The position numbers were made by a program, and so were the translations under genes. A stretch of 64,000 nucleotides of DNA, taken from Gracilimonas amylolytica (GTDB taxonomy: Bacteria; Bacteroidota; Rhodothermia; Balneolales; Balneolaceae). Positions 18,051 to 26,880 of the stretch are shown here, one piece after another. The first letter of the stretch is position 1. The number at the start of each line of letters is the position of its first letter. The stretch is from positions 186,001 to 250,000 of the forward strand of contig NZ_PQBS01000010.1 in assembly GCF_002911695.1 (NCBI RefSeq). The letters run 5' to 3'. The notes under the pieces were generated by a model. The model was not told the origin of the DNA. It was given only the letters and a program-made list of their open reading frames with translations, and searched no databases.

Positions 18051-18543
18051 CAAGTATATTATCGTCAATGGAAATGACGATGATGTGCTTTTGATTTTCG
18101 ATTTCATGGCTAATATCCCTGACTTTAAAGTAGCCACCTCCACTCATATTATTCCGTAAGAAAGGAATAGTAATCCGGTCACCCACATTCGGCAAGAAAC
18201 CCAGTCTTTCGGGGCTTATCATCCAATAATCTTCGTGCATGTTTGATGCACAGATAAGTATCTCTACTTCTTCAATTGGATAATTCCCATGTCTTGATAT
18301 CCCGGAACAGAATTTATCATACATTTCTCGCATCAAAGCAATGAGTGCTTTACGTTTTATGCCCAAAGTTTTTAAAAGATCTTTCTGTTTTGGCAAAGGC
18401 TCATCGTCATCAATGTCGTACTTGCTGATTTCACTTAAAAGTTTGTCATACTTTTCTTGTCCTTTCAGAACTTTAGCTATGGCTTTTTTCTCTGAAATAA
18501 GGGCTATGAGTAGTTGTCTGAAATTAAGCTCAGTACCTTCCAT
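18040..18543 (-). CDS. Hypothetical protein of the element core
   Basis: 167 residues, acidic and basic, with no signal peptide. The N-terminal half is helical (LNFRQLLIALISEKKAIAKVLKGQEKY, given here as part of a longer helix) and the C-terminal half beta-rich (LPNVGDRITIPFL, GGGYFKVRDISHEI, HIIVISIDDNILD). The last part resembles a small barrel such as those in phage-type or KOW-like proteins, but I do not recognise it. It converges with the truncated core gene. The remaining 200 bases to hsdM contain its leader and probably the hsdM promoter. Confidence 0.55.
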   Translation of the reverse strand: MEGTELNFRQLLIALISEKKAIAKVLKGQEKYDKLLSEISKYDIDDDEPLPKQKDLLKTLGIKRKALIALMREMYDKFCSGISRHGNYPIEEVEILICASNMHEDYWMISPERLGFLPNVGDRITIPFLRNNMSGGGYFKVRDISHEIENQKHIIVISIDDNILDRD

Positions 18544-18748
18544 GTGTAATTTAATTTTTTGTCCTTTCTATTTAATTAGATAGAACCATTTTTCATACTT
18601 ATTTGGGATTTATTATAATTTATGCTCTTTTTTAATCTACCTTGGACGATGATACATATAACTGTTACCCTTCCAGTAGATCCTGAGCAAGGTTCAAATG
18701 AAAATAGTAATAGAAAAAAATTTAGACTTAATAACTTAGCCTTCACCC

Positions 18749-20878
18749 ATGCCCGATAACCACACCGATCACATTAATTTCATCTGGACCATTGCTAACC
18801 TTTTAAGGGGGCCATACCGACCTCCTCAATACCGAAAGGTCATGCTGCCAATGACGGTTTTAAAGCGCTTGGATTCGGTTCTTAAGCCTACCAAGGATAA
18901 AGTAATTGCCAAGTACGAAGAAATTAAAGATGAGGGCTATCCGCAGAAGACCTTAGATAAGATGTTGGAGAAAGAGGCTGGGCATAAATTTTATAACACG
19001 AGCCCTCTAACTTTTGATAAGATGGTGGCTGCACATGAAAACATTGGGCAGGACCTAAAGAATTACATCAAGAGCTTTTCACCCAATGCTCAGAAAATTA
19101 TAGAGCGGTTTAAATTTGAGGCAGAAATTGACAAGCTGGATGAATCAAATCGCCTGTTTAAGGTAATGAAGGAGTTTGCCAAAATTGACCTCAGTCCAGA
19201 TGCGGTAAGCAACCTTCAAATGGGTTATATATTTGAAGAACTCATTCGAAAATTTAATGAGCAGGCGAATGAAGAAGCCGGAGATTATTTCACACCTCGT
19301 GAAGTTATCCGCCTCATGACCCATTCGCTATATGCTTATGATGATGACTTCTTTAATACCGAAGGTCTTGTAGTCAAGATTTATGATCCAACCTGTGGTA
19401 CAGGAGGAATGCTTTCAATTTCTGAAGAATATATTCACGAGCATAGTGAAGGTTTGAATATTGGACTATTTGGCCAAGAGTATAATGACGAATCATGGGC
19501 TATTTGTGCTGCTGATATGTTGATTAAGGGTGAAAATCCCGAAAACATTAAATACGGTGATACCTTAGGTGATGGAAAAACAGAAGATCAGTTTCCTGAT
19601 GAAACGTTTCACTATATGCTTGCCAATCCTCCTTATGGTGTAGAATGGAAGCCGGAAGAAGATGTTGTAAAGAACGAATACGATAAGAAAGGCTTCAACG
19701 GACGATTTGGCGCTGGGCTTCCTCCAATTAATGATGGCTCGCTACTCTTCCTACAACACATGATTTCTAAAATGGACCGTCCACCTGAAAAAGGTGGTCG
19801 TGGTTCCCGCATAGGAATAGTCTTTAACGGTTCTCCGCTTTTTTCTGGAGACGCAGGTTCCGGGCCAAGTAACATCCGTCGCTGGATTATTGAAAATGAC
19901 TGGCTGGAAACCATCATCGCTATGCCGGATCAGCTTTTCTATAACACCGGTATCTATACTTATATCTGGATTGTCACGAATCGAAAAGAAGAAAACCGTA
20001 AGGGAAAAATTCAGCTTATTAATGCGGTCGATTATTATGAGAAGATGTCCAAAAGCCTTGGTCATAAGCGTAATGAAATTTCGGATGACCAAATTGATGA
20101 AATTACACGGATCTATGGAGCTTTTGAGGAGAATGATCACAGCAAGATTTTCAGTAATCATGAGTTTGGATATATTAAATTAACCGTGGAACGCCCTCTG
20201 CGCTTAAACTTTCAGGTTACCCCGGAAAGACTTCAGAAACTGTGGGAAGAAACCAGTTTTAAAAACCTGGCAAAATCAAAGAAACGTAAAGACAAGGCAG
20301 CCCGAAAAAAAGAAATTGCTGAGGGAGAACAATTGCAACAGTCTATCATTGATGCCTTATCCTCCCTCGATACCGGATATTTGTACATGGATCGAGAAAA
20401 GTTCCTGGATGACGTGGAAGAGGCTATGAAGAAAGCAGACATCAAGCTGAAAGCAAATATCAAAAAAGCCATCTGGAAGGCCATCGGTGAACAGGATCAA
20501 AATGCTGAAATTTGCAGAGACAGCAAGGGGAACCCTGAATCTGATACCGATCTTAGAGACTCTGAAAACATCCCTCTCCCTGAGGATATTTCTTTACCGC
20601 TTCCCTATGGGTACGACAAAGATTCGGATTTATCTGAGTTGTTACCTCTGATTAAGCCTTATTGCGAAGCTTATATGAAAGAAGAGGTCCTTCCGCATGT
20701 ACCGGATGCATGGGTGGACTGGGATAGAACAAGAATTGGCTATGAAATCCCAATTAACCGCCACTTCTATGAATATAAACCACCTCGTGAGCTCAGTGAA
20801 ATAGAGTCTGATATTAAGTCCATAGAACGTGAAATAGTGGATAGTCTGGCTGAAATAACCGGGTCAAACCTTTCATAA
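18749..20878 (+). CDS. hsdM: Type I restriction-modification methyltransferase subunit
   Basis: 709 residues. The N-terminal HsdM domain (IWTIANLLRGPYRPPQYRKVMLPMTVLKRL, read in parts) leads to the N6-adenine methylase domain. The SAM site is D213-P-T-C-G-T-G-G220 and the catalytic motif IV is N293-P-P-Y296. The long C-terminal part is typical of the larger HsdM subfamily. It methylates adenine in the sequence chosen by HsdS. Its partners hsdS and hsdR lie 9.2 kb downstream instead of directly behind it. Confidence 0.93.
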   Translation: MPDNHTDHINFIWTIANLLRGPYRPPQYRKVMLPMTVLKRLDSVLKPTKDKVIAKYEEIKDEGYPQKTLDKMLEKEAGHKFYNTSPLTFDKMVAAHENIGQDLKNYIKSFSPNAQKIIERFKFEAEIDKLDESNRLFKVMKEFAKIDLSPDAVSNLQMGYIFEELIRKFNEQANEEAGDYFTPREVIRLMTHSLYAYDDDFFNTEGLVVKIYDPTCGTGGMLSISEEYIHEHSEGLNIGLFGQEYNDESWAICAADMLIKGENPENIKYGDTLGDGKTEDQFPDETFHYMLANPPYGVEWKPEEDVVKNEYDKKGFNGRFGAGLPPINDGSLLFLQHMISKMDRPPEKGGRGSRIGIVFNGSPLFSGDAGSGPSNIRRWIIENDWLETIIAMPDQLFYNTGIYTYIWIVTNRKEENRKGKIQLINAVDYYEKMSKSLGHKRNEISDDQIDEITRIYGAFEENDHSKIFSNHEFGYIKLTVERPLRLNFQVTPERLQKLWEETSFKNLAKSKKRKDKAARKKEIAEGEQLQQSIIDALSSLDTGYLYMDREKFLDDVEEAMKKADIKLKANIKKAIWKAIGEQDQNAEICRDSKGNPESDTDLRDSENIPLPEDISLPLPYGYDKDSDLSELLPLIKPYCEAYMKEEVLPHVPDAWVDWDRTRIGYEIPINRHFYEYKPPRELSEIESDIKSIEREIVDSLAEITGSNLS

Positions 20879-20955
20879 TCAGTAATAGAAGGCATGAGCA
20901 GATACAAAAAGTTAGAAATGCAGAGGGCGGCTTTTTAAAGTCCCATATTTTGCTA

Positions 20956-22428
20956 TTACCTTGAGTAATCACTTGGGTTTTTCGTATTACCATCAATTAC
21001 AAATAGAAATGCTTTTGAAGGGAACCTTTTCTCTTCATCATGGCCTCCATGAGTTTCAACATCAGTAATTAGAATGTTATTTCGAATATCACCAACTGGC
21101 TTGGTTTTTTCTGTTAAATCAAGTACAACCACAATACTAACTTGTTTTCCTTCACTTCCTTGATACTGAACAGGTTGACCAGTGTATTTTTTTAATAAAT
21201 ATTGTCTGTTACCATTCTCTTTTTCGACTTTAAGTTCAATCACAATTCCTTTATAAACTAAATCTGTAAATCCTCCTCCTTGCTTTTTATGTTCTTCAAC
21301 TTTCTTACCCAATAGCCCTCTTAAATCATCTCTTAATTTGTTTTGGAATTCAGGTTCAGATATTATTTCTGATTCCTTGAATACAGCTCCTTGTGTATAA
21401 GTTCCAAGTAAGTTGTTTAAGCTTATTAATACCTCTAATAAATCGTCAATATAATCATTGATACTTGTATTCTTCTCAATCAATTCTGTGATTAGATTAT
21501 AGATATGAGAGTCTAAGACGGAATAACCACTATCGATTTTCATCGACTTTTTGCTGAGAACGCGAAATTTAAGTTCAGAATGTCCAATTATTTTAACTTC
21601 TTTCTCTTCTCCATTCTCAAGTTGAAATGCCCCTCTAGTTTTAAAAATTACTTTATCCGAAAGAATTCCTTGCTCTGATCGAAATATAATGTTGCCATGT
21701 AGTTTAGCTTTAAACTTATTCTCTTTATCAAGTGTAGGTTTAGGTAGCTTTAAAGCAGAAATTGAATATTCATCTTTTTGATATGTTGTCAAAAAATCAA
21801 ATTCTAAACTTTTAGCATTCTTTGGCCAATTTATACCCTCAATTTCAATTTCTAAGTCATGATTTATTCTCGGTTGTACTATTTGTGGGCTTACATGAGG
21901 AGTTTTGTCAATAAAAGCTATTAATTTAATTAGAGGTAAGCCTGAATTATTATTTTTATTAATCTTGTTTTTCGGAAACCGAGTAGAATTTTTGTGATTA
22001 TTCTTTTCAGTAAAATAGAGGCTAGGATAATCTAAGTTCAGTAAAAAACTTTTCATTTCTGACAAATTAAAATCTGTCTCTTCTTCCTTATTAAAGACTG
22101 CTTGAATGTGAGACTCCAGATGAAAAGTCTTGCAGGCGCTCCTGAAAGTTGTTTTAAGAATCTTAAATTTTTCTTTCTCACTTAGAATATTTCCATCATC
22201 ATTTTCAGCAATTTTGATTAATGCTAAACGTGATCTCATGAGATTCAATCCGGATGATAAAACCTTCCAGTTGTTTGTCGTCGTCGTTTCGGGTAATTTA
22301 AGAAGTAGATTTTGCACGCTTTCAGTAGCCTCGTCTAATTCTTTTAAAATCAAGTCTCCTTCAAGTAAAGCTCTGATTTTACTAATTATTTTTGCGGAAT
22401 TTTCAGCTTTTTTTAAGTCAACTAGCAT
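20956..22428 (-). CDS. PD-(D/E)XK nuclease-fold protein, partner of HEAT protein
   Basis: 490 residues. The C-terminal domain carries D389 (GGGFTDLVYKG), then E398 and K400 (VIELKVEK), followed by a Q-containing helix (YTGQPVQYQG) and a strand (VSIVVVLDL). This is the spacing of PD-(D/E)XK nucleases. The N-terminal ~380 residues have no family that I recognise; a helical start and a beta-rich middle (HSELKFRVLSKKS) are visible. It overlaps the HEAT gene by 11 bases, so the two are co-translated. It converges on hsdM. The DNA is clearly more AT-rich than hsdM. Defence function is inferred from fold and location. Confidence 0.7.
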   Translation of the reverse strand: MLVDLKKAENSAKIISKIRALLEGDLILKELDEATESVQNLLLKLPETTTTNNWKVLSSGLNLMRSRLALIKIAENDDGNILSEKEKFKILKTTFRSACKTFHLESHIQAVFNKEEETDFNLSEMKSFLLNLDYPSLYFTEKNNHKNSTRFPKNKINKNNNSGLPLIKLIAFIDKTPHVSPQIVQPRINHDLEIEIEGINWPKNAKSLEFDFLTTYQKDEYSISALKLPKPTLDKENKFKAKLHGNIIFRSEQGILSDKVIFKTRGAFQLENGEEKEVKIIGHSELKFRVLSKKSMKIDSGYSVLDSHIYNLITELIEKNTSINDYIDDLLEVLISLNNLLGTYTQGAVFKESEIISEPEFQNKLRDDLRGLLGKKVEEHKKQGGGFTDLVYKGIVIELKVEKENGNRQYLLKKYTGQPVQYQGSEGKQVSIVVVLDLTEKTKPVGDIRNNILITDVETHGGHDEEKRFPSKAFLFVIDGNTKNPSDYSR

Positions 22429-24922
22429 TGGAAATTAACTCTGAATTGGATTTTGCATTCTCTCTTAGTTGCTTATATATCTCTAATAAATCATCATGCC
22501 TAGTTACCCCTTTATATTCTTCGATTACATGGTTGAGCAATGACAGTTCTTCTTGATAACATTTGAATTTTGCAAAAACAGCTACAAAATACCTTACTAT
22601 AAAAATGTCTCTTTTTGCGATCTTTTTTCCTGAGTCAAGGAACAATTCTGAATATTTTGTAAACTTGTCCTGCTCTAATTCAATCAACCAGTTAAAAATC
22701 TTTTCTTCTATTGAGACTCCAATCGAATTATAACTGCGTTTATAGTTTATTAAGAAGTTGATTAAATGGGGTACTAAACGTTCTGCTTCTTTTTCTTTTG
22801 GAGTCAGATATCTTAAAAGTTCTTCGATCAGATCTTTATCGATATAATATTCATTAGTAGGAAGACAATCTATTACTTCCGTAATACACTTCGTTTTGCC
22901 AACATTTAAACGATTAGATATTGATAAAAGACTTGTAACAATATCTTTTATTTCAAAAGGTGATGCTCTATATACATCTAACAAATTGAGTAGCCTTAAT
23001 AAAACATTATAGGCTAGCTCTCCATCAAACCAGTAAGTATGGTGTTTAACACATCGTATAGCAGCTTTGTGAACAATTACGTATTGATCTCCTAGATGTA
23101 ATACGATCATTTCTATAACATTTTTAGGAGGATTATTCTTTGCCCTCTTGAATAGATCGTATAAACTATCTAATGCTGTTGCTCTCAATAATTGCGATTC
23201 AAAATCTACTAAGGCTTTCATTATATAAGGCAATGCATCTTTTCTGAGATCATAGTCTGAACCGACTACTCCCAATAACTTTATTACGGCTGATTTAAAA
23301 TTTTGGTGTTTTTTTGAATCTAACCTATCGTAGGTATTTGTAAGTGTTGTAACTAAACTGTCTGGAAATCTTTTGGCAGTTTTCTTTACTATTGCAAGAA
23401 TATTGGACTTCAGCCTTGCCCAGGTAAGATCGTTATTTTGCTTATCTAAGGCTTTTAAATATGGATCTGTTTTATCTGAAGGAAGAAATATTTTGGGCTT
23501 CTCCTTATAGTCTTCTTCAGATATTAAAGCATAGTAGCCTAGAATTGAATCAATATTTTTATTGACTATACTACCCCCATAAATAGCTAACATTCCTAGA
23601 GCTTCTGCAGCTTCTGCACGAGTTTCAAGCTCTAAAGAGTCATTCTTTGCAGTTTCAAATGTGAATGCATAGATTCTTTTTTCAATATTTTCTCTTATTT
23701 CTTCATCAATTTCTAGTTTTTCTATTTTAAAAACTAACCTTCTATAAATGTTTACTATCTCATCTTGTACAGCTTCTCTCTTCTGCACAAATTTAGCTCT
23801 AATCCTTTTATCAACTTTTTCAGGCATTTTGATATAGGCCTCAATTATACAGTCTTTTGCTCGACTATCGGCTGAGTCATAGTCTAGTGATAATGGTTTA
23901 TCTATAGAGTCGATTAAGTTGTCAACTAAATTTAAACCAATGTCGGGCTCAATCTTCTGGAGTTGTAGCAAAGAACCGCATGCATTTATACGTACTCCGT
24001 CTCTATCACTATTTAAATACTCCTCATATCTATTAAGTATTTGTTTTGGGTTTTCTCTATATGAGTTTAGTAAAAGCTCAGTACAATTAGGATAGAGACT
24101 TACACCCATACCCATTAACCCTCTGACATGTGATTGCCCCAATATGAGACTTTCAATAATTTCTTTTTTTAGTGGGTATTCTGGGAAGCACTTTAAATAA
24201 ATGCCTGATGATAGTTCTAAGTCTTTTCTTTTTATTATTAATTTTTCTATTTCTACTTTAAATCTTTTTACTGAATAGTCTGACTCAGATAATTGAGATA
24301 TAATTCTTAAGAAAATAGAGGTGTAGCCTTCTAGACTTAAATTTTCCTCAATTATCTCAATCAAGCTATCTGAAAATAGATCACTTGCAATCTTGGCTGC
24401 ATTCATTATCGACTCTAAACTTTCAGTTCTTTCTTGGTCTTCATCAGAGAATAGTCCTGTAAACAGATTAAAGATTTCCTTTTGGGTAATGTCAGCTTCA
24501 TTCTTTTTCTCTTCTGGAAGTGCTTTTAATCTTTCTCTTATCTCTCTTTTTCTTTCCTTTTCACTTTCTTCCCTTTCGTAATTTTTTTGCTCTCTAATAT
24601 TATTTTCTCTTATGAGTTTTTCTCCCCATTCAGCTCCCCCATTTGGTTTGTGATAGCTACATCCGTCGCAATTCTTAATTACAAACTCAGGTAAAATCCA
24701 TGGTAAGTTCATCGATTCCGATGATTGCTTTGCATGTTTACATGAGAGTTTTATGGAGCCGATTGGTAATCCAGTCATTTCCGCAAGCAATCCTGCACTA
24801 GTCATTTTGCATTCGAGGTGCTCACACCATTTTTTAGCTTTTTCGATGCAATCTACATTCTTTCTCCCAAGCTCTATCGCCTCTTCATTTCTTTTGTCGA
24901 ATGACTCGTTGCGTTTATTCAT
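22418..24922 (-). CDS. Large HEAT-repeat-like protein with N-terminal Cys cluster
   Basis: 834 residues. The first ~95 hold C25, C33, C38, C61, H63, C85, C88 and H91 (CDGCSYH), a likely zinc site. A charged coiled coil follows at ~105-145. From ~170 on it is repeated paired helices with the look of HEAT repeats (ALGMLAIYGGS, AVIKLLGVVGSDYDLRKDALPYIMKAL, AAIRCVKHHTYWF). There is no catalytic motif. A scaffold or sensor that works with the nuclease-fold protein is a reasonable guess. First gene of a two-gene minus-strand operon inside the restriction locus. No known system comes to mind for this pair. Confidence 0.65.
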   Translation of the reverse strand: MNKRNESFDKRNEEAIELGRKNVDCIEKAKKWCEHLECKMTSAGLLAEMTGLPIGSIKLSCKHAKQSSESMNLPWILPEFVIKNCDGCSYHKPNGGAEWGEKLIRENNIREQKNYEREESEKERKREIRERLKALPEEKKNEADITQKEIFNLFTGLFSDEDQERTESLESIMNAAKIASDLFSDSLIEIIEENLSLEGYTSIFLRIISQLSESDYSVKRFKVEIEKLIIKRKDLELSSGIYLKCFPEYPLKKEIIESLILGQSHVRGLMGMGVSLYPNCTELLLNSYRENPKQILNRYEEYLNSDRDGVRINACGSLLQLQKIEPDIGLNLVDNLIDSIDKPLSLDYDSADSRAKDCIIEAYIKMPEKVDKRIRAKFVQKREAVQDEIVNIYRRLVFKIEKLEIDEEIRENIEKRIYAFTFETAKNDSLELETRAEAAEALGMLAIYGGSIVNKNIDSILGYYALISEEDYKEKPKIFLPSDKTDPYLKALDKQNNDLTWARLKSNILAIVKKTAKRFPDSLVTTLTNTYDRLDSKKHQNFKSAVIKLLGVVGSDYDLRKDALPYIMKALVDFESQLLRATALDSLYDLFKRAKNNPPKNVIEMIVLHLGDQYVIVHKAAIRCVKHHTYWFDGELAYNVLLRLLNLLDVYRASPFEIKDIVTSLLSISNRLNVGKTKCITEVIDCLPTNEYYIDKDLIEELLRYLTPKEKEAERLVPHLINFLINYKRSYNSIGVSIEEKIFNWLIELEQDKFTKYSELFLDSGKKIAKRDIFIVRYFVAVFAKFKCYQEELSLLNHVIEEYKGVTRHDDLLEIYKQLRENAKSNSELISNAS

Positions 24923-25200
24923 TTGTACACTATAGATTTATCGCTTAGTATAACAAAAGTGTACTATTTGTTCTCCTTGAAATGCACTTTAATTATCAAT
25001 AAATGTAGATCCTGTTTTCAGTTTAGGCAGGTGAATTGGAAGGAAGTTACAGATTTTTTTACCGGGTCTTTCTTCCTGAGTTATCAGGTTGTACTTATCC
25101 ATACTCGGACCAGGAGGTCCAAACAAGCTTCTCCAACTAGGAAGTTGGCAACAAAATTAAAGCAGATCAGTTACTTAATACTTGTGTTTAATCAAGCTTT
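24923..25200. other. Non-coding stretch upstream of second AbiE pair
   Basis: It holds the promoter region of the HEAT gene (leftward) and of the AbiE operon (rightward). Two short perfect hairpins lie 12 bases apart at 25107-25148. An open frame of 101 codons across it has no protein-like character. Confidence 0.5.
25107..25148 (+). ncRNA. Twin hairpins with AGGA loops (candidate structured RNA)
   Basis: GGACC-AGGA-GGTCC at 25107-25120 and CCAACT-AGGA-AGTTGG at 25133-25148. The stems differ but both loops are AGGA. GGA-in-loop is the form that CsrA/RsmA-type proteins bind, but no such protein is in this window and transcription is not shown. Confidence 0.3.
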
Positions 25201-25259
25201 TTTAGTTCTTAACTGCATAACTGGATGAATTCCGTCCAGTAATGCAGTTGAAAACTAAA
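25201..25259 (+). promoter_or_regulatory. Inverted repeat upstream of second AbiE pair (probable AbiEi operator)
   Basis: 25-base arms at 25201-25225 and 25235-25249+10 (to 25259) pair with three mismatches around a 9-base loop. Inner arms are CATAACTGGA and TCCAGTAATG. Compared with 7666-7724 three base pairs have changed on both arms together. The right arm runs up to the start codon. Confidence 0.7.
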
Positions 25260-26075
25260 ATGAACAACGGGAACACATACGAATACCTTAGCCGATACTT
25301 AGACCAACTCCGAAGCAGAGGGCGATATACGTTTACCGGTGATGAAGTAATTTCGGAGTTTAATTTATCTGATGAGGCCTATCAAAAAGTTATTCAGCGC
25401 TTATCCGATAAAGAACGGATCTCAAGGCTCCGGCAAAATTTCTACCTAATCATCCCTCCGGAATACGTATCCCGCCAAACCCTACCGTTGGGCTATTTCA
25501 TTGATGATCTGATGAAATTCTTGGAAAGGGATTATTATGTAGGACTCCTAACCGCAGCTATGTATCATGGAGCTGCTCATCAACAGCCACAAACACAATT
25601 CGTGGTCTCTGAGCCTCCTTATTTAAGACCTATCAAAAACAGGCAGCAATCTATTGTCTTTTGCCTGAAAAAAGGTTGGAATGCTGATTTTGTAACTCAG
25701 CAGAAAACAGATGCTGGGTACATCAATATTTCGAGTCCGGCATTAACGGCTCTTGATTTGGTTTTTTATTCAGACCGTATCGGGGGAATAAATCGAGCTG
25801 CAACGGTTTTAGCAGAATTAGTTCATGAAGTTGAACCCAAAATATTGGAAAAAGTGGCAGAGAGTTTTCCCCAAACCACTACTCTGCAAAGATTAGGCTA
25901 TTTACTGGAAGAAATACTTCAGGAGGCTCCATTGGCGGATACTTTATCTAGCGCATTAAACAACAGAAAATTTTATCCGACTCAATTGAACCCCAAAACA
26001 GACAGCGAAAACCAAAAAGCACCAAATCGTTGGAAAATAATACCAAACATGACTGTAGAGGTTGACGAACTATGA
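25260..26075 (+). CDS. abiEi: AbiEi-type antitoxin/transcriptional regulator, copy 2
   Basis: 271 residues from the ATG at 25260. An in-frame ATG at 25242 lies inside the inverted repeat and has no counterpart in copy 1, so the later start is preferred. The winged-helix domain (YLDQLRSRGRYTFTGDEVIS ... DKERISRLRQNFYLI) is clearly diverged from copy 1, while from IIPPEYVSRQTLPL on the two are nearly the same until ~residue 185. It neutralises the toxin next door and probably binds the repeat upstream. Four-base overlap with the toxin. Confidence 0.85.
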   Translation: MNNGNTYEYLSRYLDQLRSRGRYTFTGDEVISEFNLSDEAYQKVIQRLSDKERISRLRQNFYLIIPPEYVSRQTLPLGYFIDDLMKFLERDYYVGLLTAAMYHGAAHQQPQTQFVVSEPPYLRPIKNRQQSIVFCLKKGWNADFVTQQKTDAGYINISSPALTALDLVFYSDRIGGINRAATVLAELVHEVEPKILEKVAESFPQTTTLQRLGYLLEEILQEAPLADTLSSALNNRKFYPTQLNPKTDSENQKAPNRWKIIPNMTVEVDEL

Positions 26076-26869
26076 TCCCTAAAGCGTATATAGATGCATG
26101 GCGGTCAATAGCTCCCTGGAGCGAATCCTCTCAGGTTGAACAGGATTTGGTTATTTCCAGAGCCGTTGTAGAGATATTTTCCAATGATTTTTTGAAGGAA
26201 AACCTTGCATTCCGAGGTGGCACAGCTCTCCATAAATTATTCTTGAGTCCACAGGCAAGGTATTCTGAAGATATTGATTTGGTACAGCTACGTTCTGGTC
26301 CTGCCAAACCCATGCTTGAGGCTATTCGGGATCAATTACTTTTCCTGGGTGGGAAAGATGACCGGCAAGTAAAACTGAATGAGCATAATTGCACCGTGTA
26401 TTATCAATTTGAGACGGAAGTAAGTCCCCCTCCAAGTATGCGGGTAAAAATTGAAATCAATACACGGGAGCACTTCAATGTGTTGGGGTTACAGAAAGAA
26501 ACGTTTTCAGTGGATAATCCTTGGTATAAGGGAAGTGCAGAAGTAACGACGTACCAGCCGGAAGAGCTTTTAGGCACCAAACTCAGAGCATTATACCAGC
26601 GAAAGAAGGGGCGGGATTTATTTGACCTTCACTATGCTATTGAAAACCTGGATCTGGATATCGCCAAAATCATTGATTGCTTTCATGCCTACATGGATCA
26701 GGAAGACAACAAAGCCCCTACAGCTCGTGAATTCGAGCTAAATCTGGAAGAGAAGATGCAAGATGATGAATTTACCGGGGATATTATGGCTTTGCTACGA
26801 CCTGAAATTGAATACGATCAGGATAAAGCATATGAAATGGTGAGCACTAAAATAATACAGAAACTATAA
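26072..26869 (+). CDS. abiEii: AbiEii-type nucleotidyltransferase toxin, copy 2
   Basis: 265 residues with the same G49-G50-T51 and D67-x-D69 motif as copy 1 and very few substitutions (for example K43E, N to D near residue 233). It stands just ahead of the reverse-transcriptase gene with an 11-base gap, so the AbiE and RT genes may share a transcript. Confidence 0.88.
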   Translation: MIPKAYIDAWRSIAPWSESSQVEQDLVISRAVVEIFSNDFLKENLAFRGGTALHKLFLSPQARYSEDIDLVQLRSGPAKPMLEAIRDQLLFLGGKDDRQVKLNEHNCTVYYQFETEVSPPPSMRVKIEINTREHFNVLGLQKETFSVDNPWYKGSAEVTTYQPEELLGTKLRALYQRKKGRDLFDLHYAIENLDLDIAKIIDCFHAYMDQEDNKAPTAREFELNLEEKMQDDEFTGDIMALLRPEIEYDQDKAYEMVSTKIIQKL

Positions 26870-26880
26870 GCTGATTAAAA

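Noticed and set aside
18749-20878. Orphan methyltransferase
   Set aside because: hsdS and hsdR of the same type lie on the same strand within the element, so it most likely belongs to a complete, interrupted type I system.
25242-25260. Earlier ATG for the second AbiEi
   Set aside because: It lies inside the right arm of the inverted repeat and adds six residues with no match in copy 1; the ATG at 25260 lines up with copy 1.
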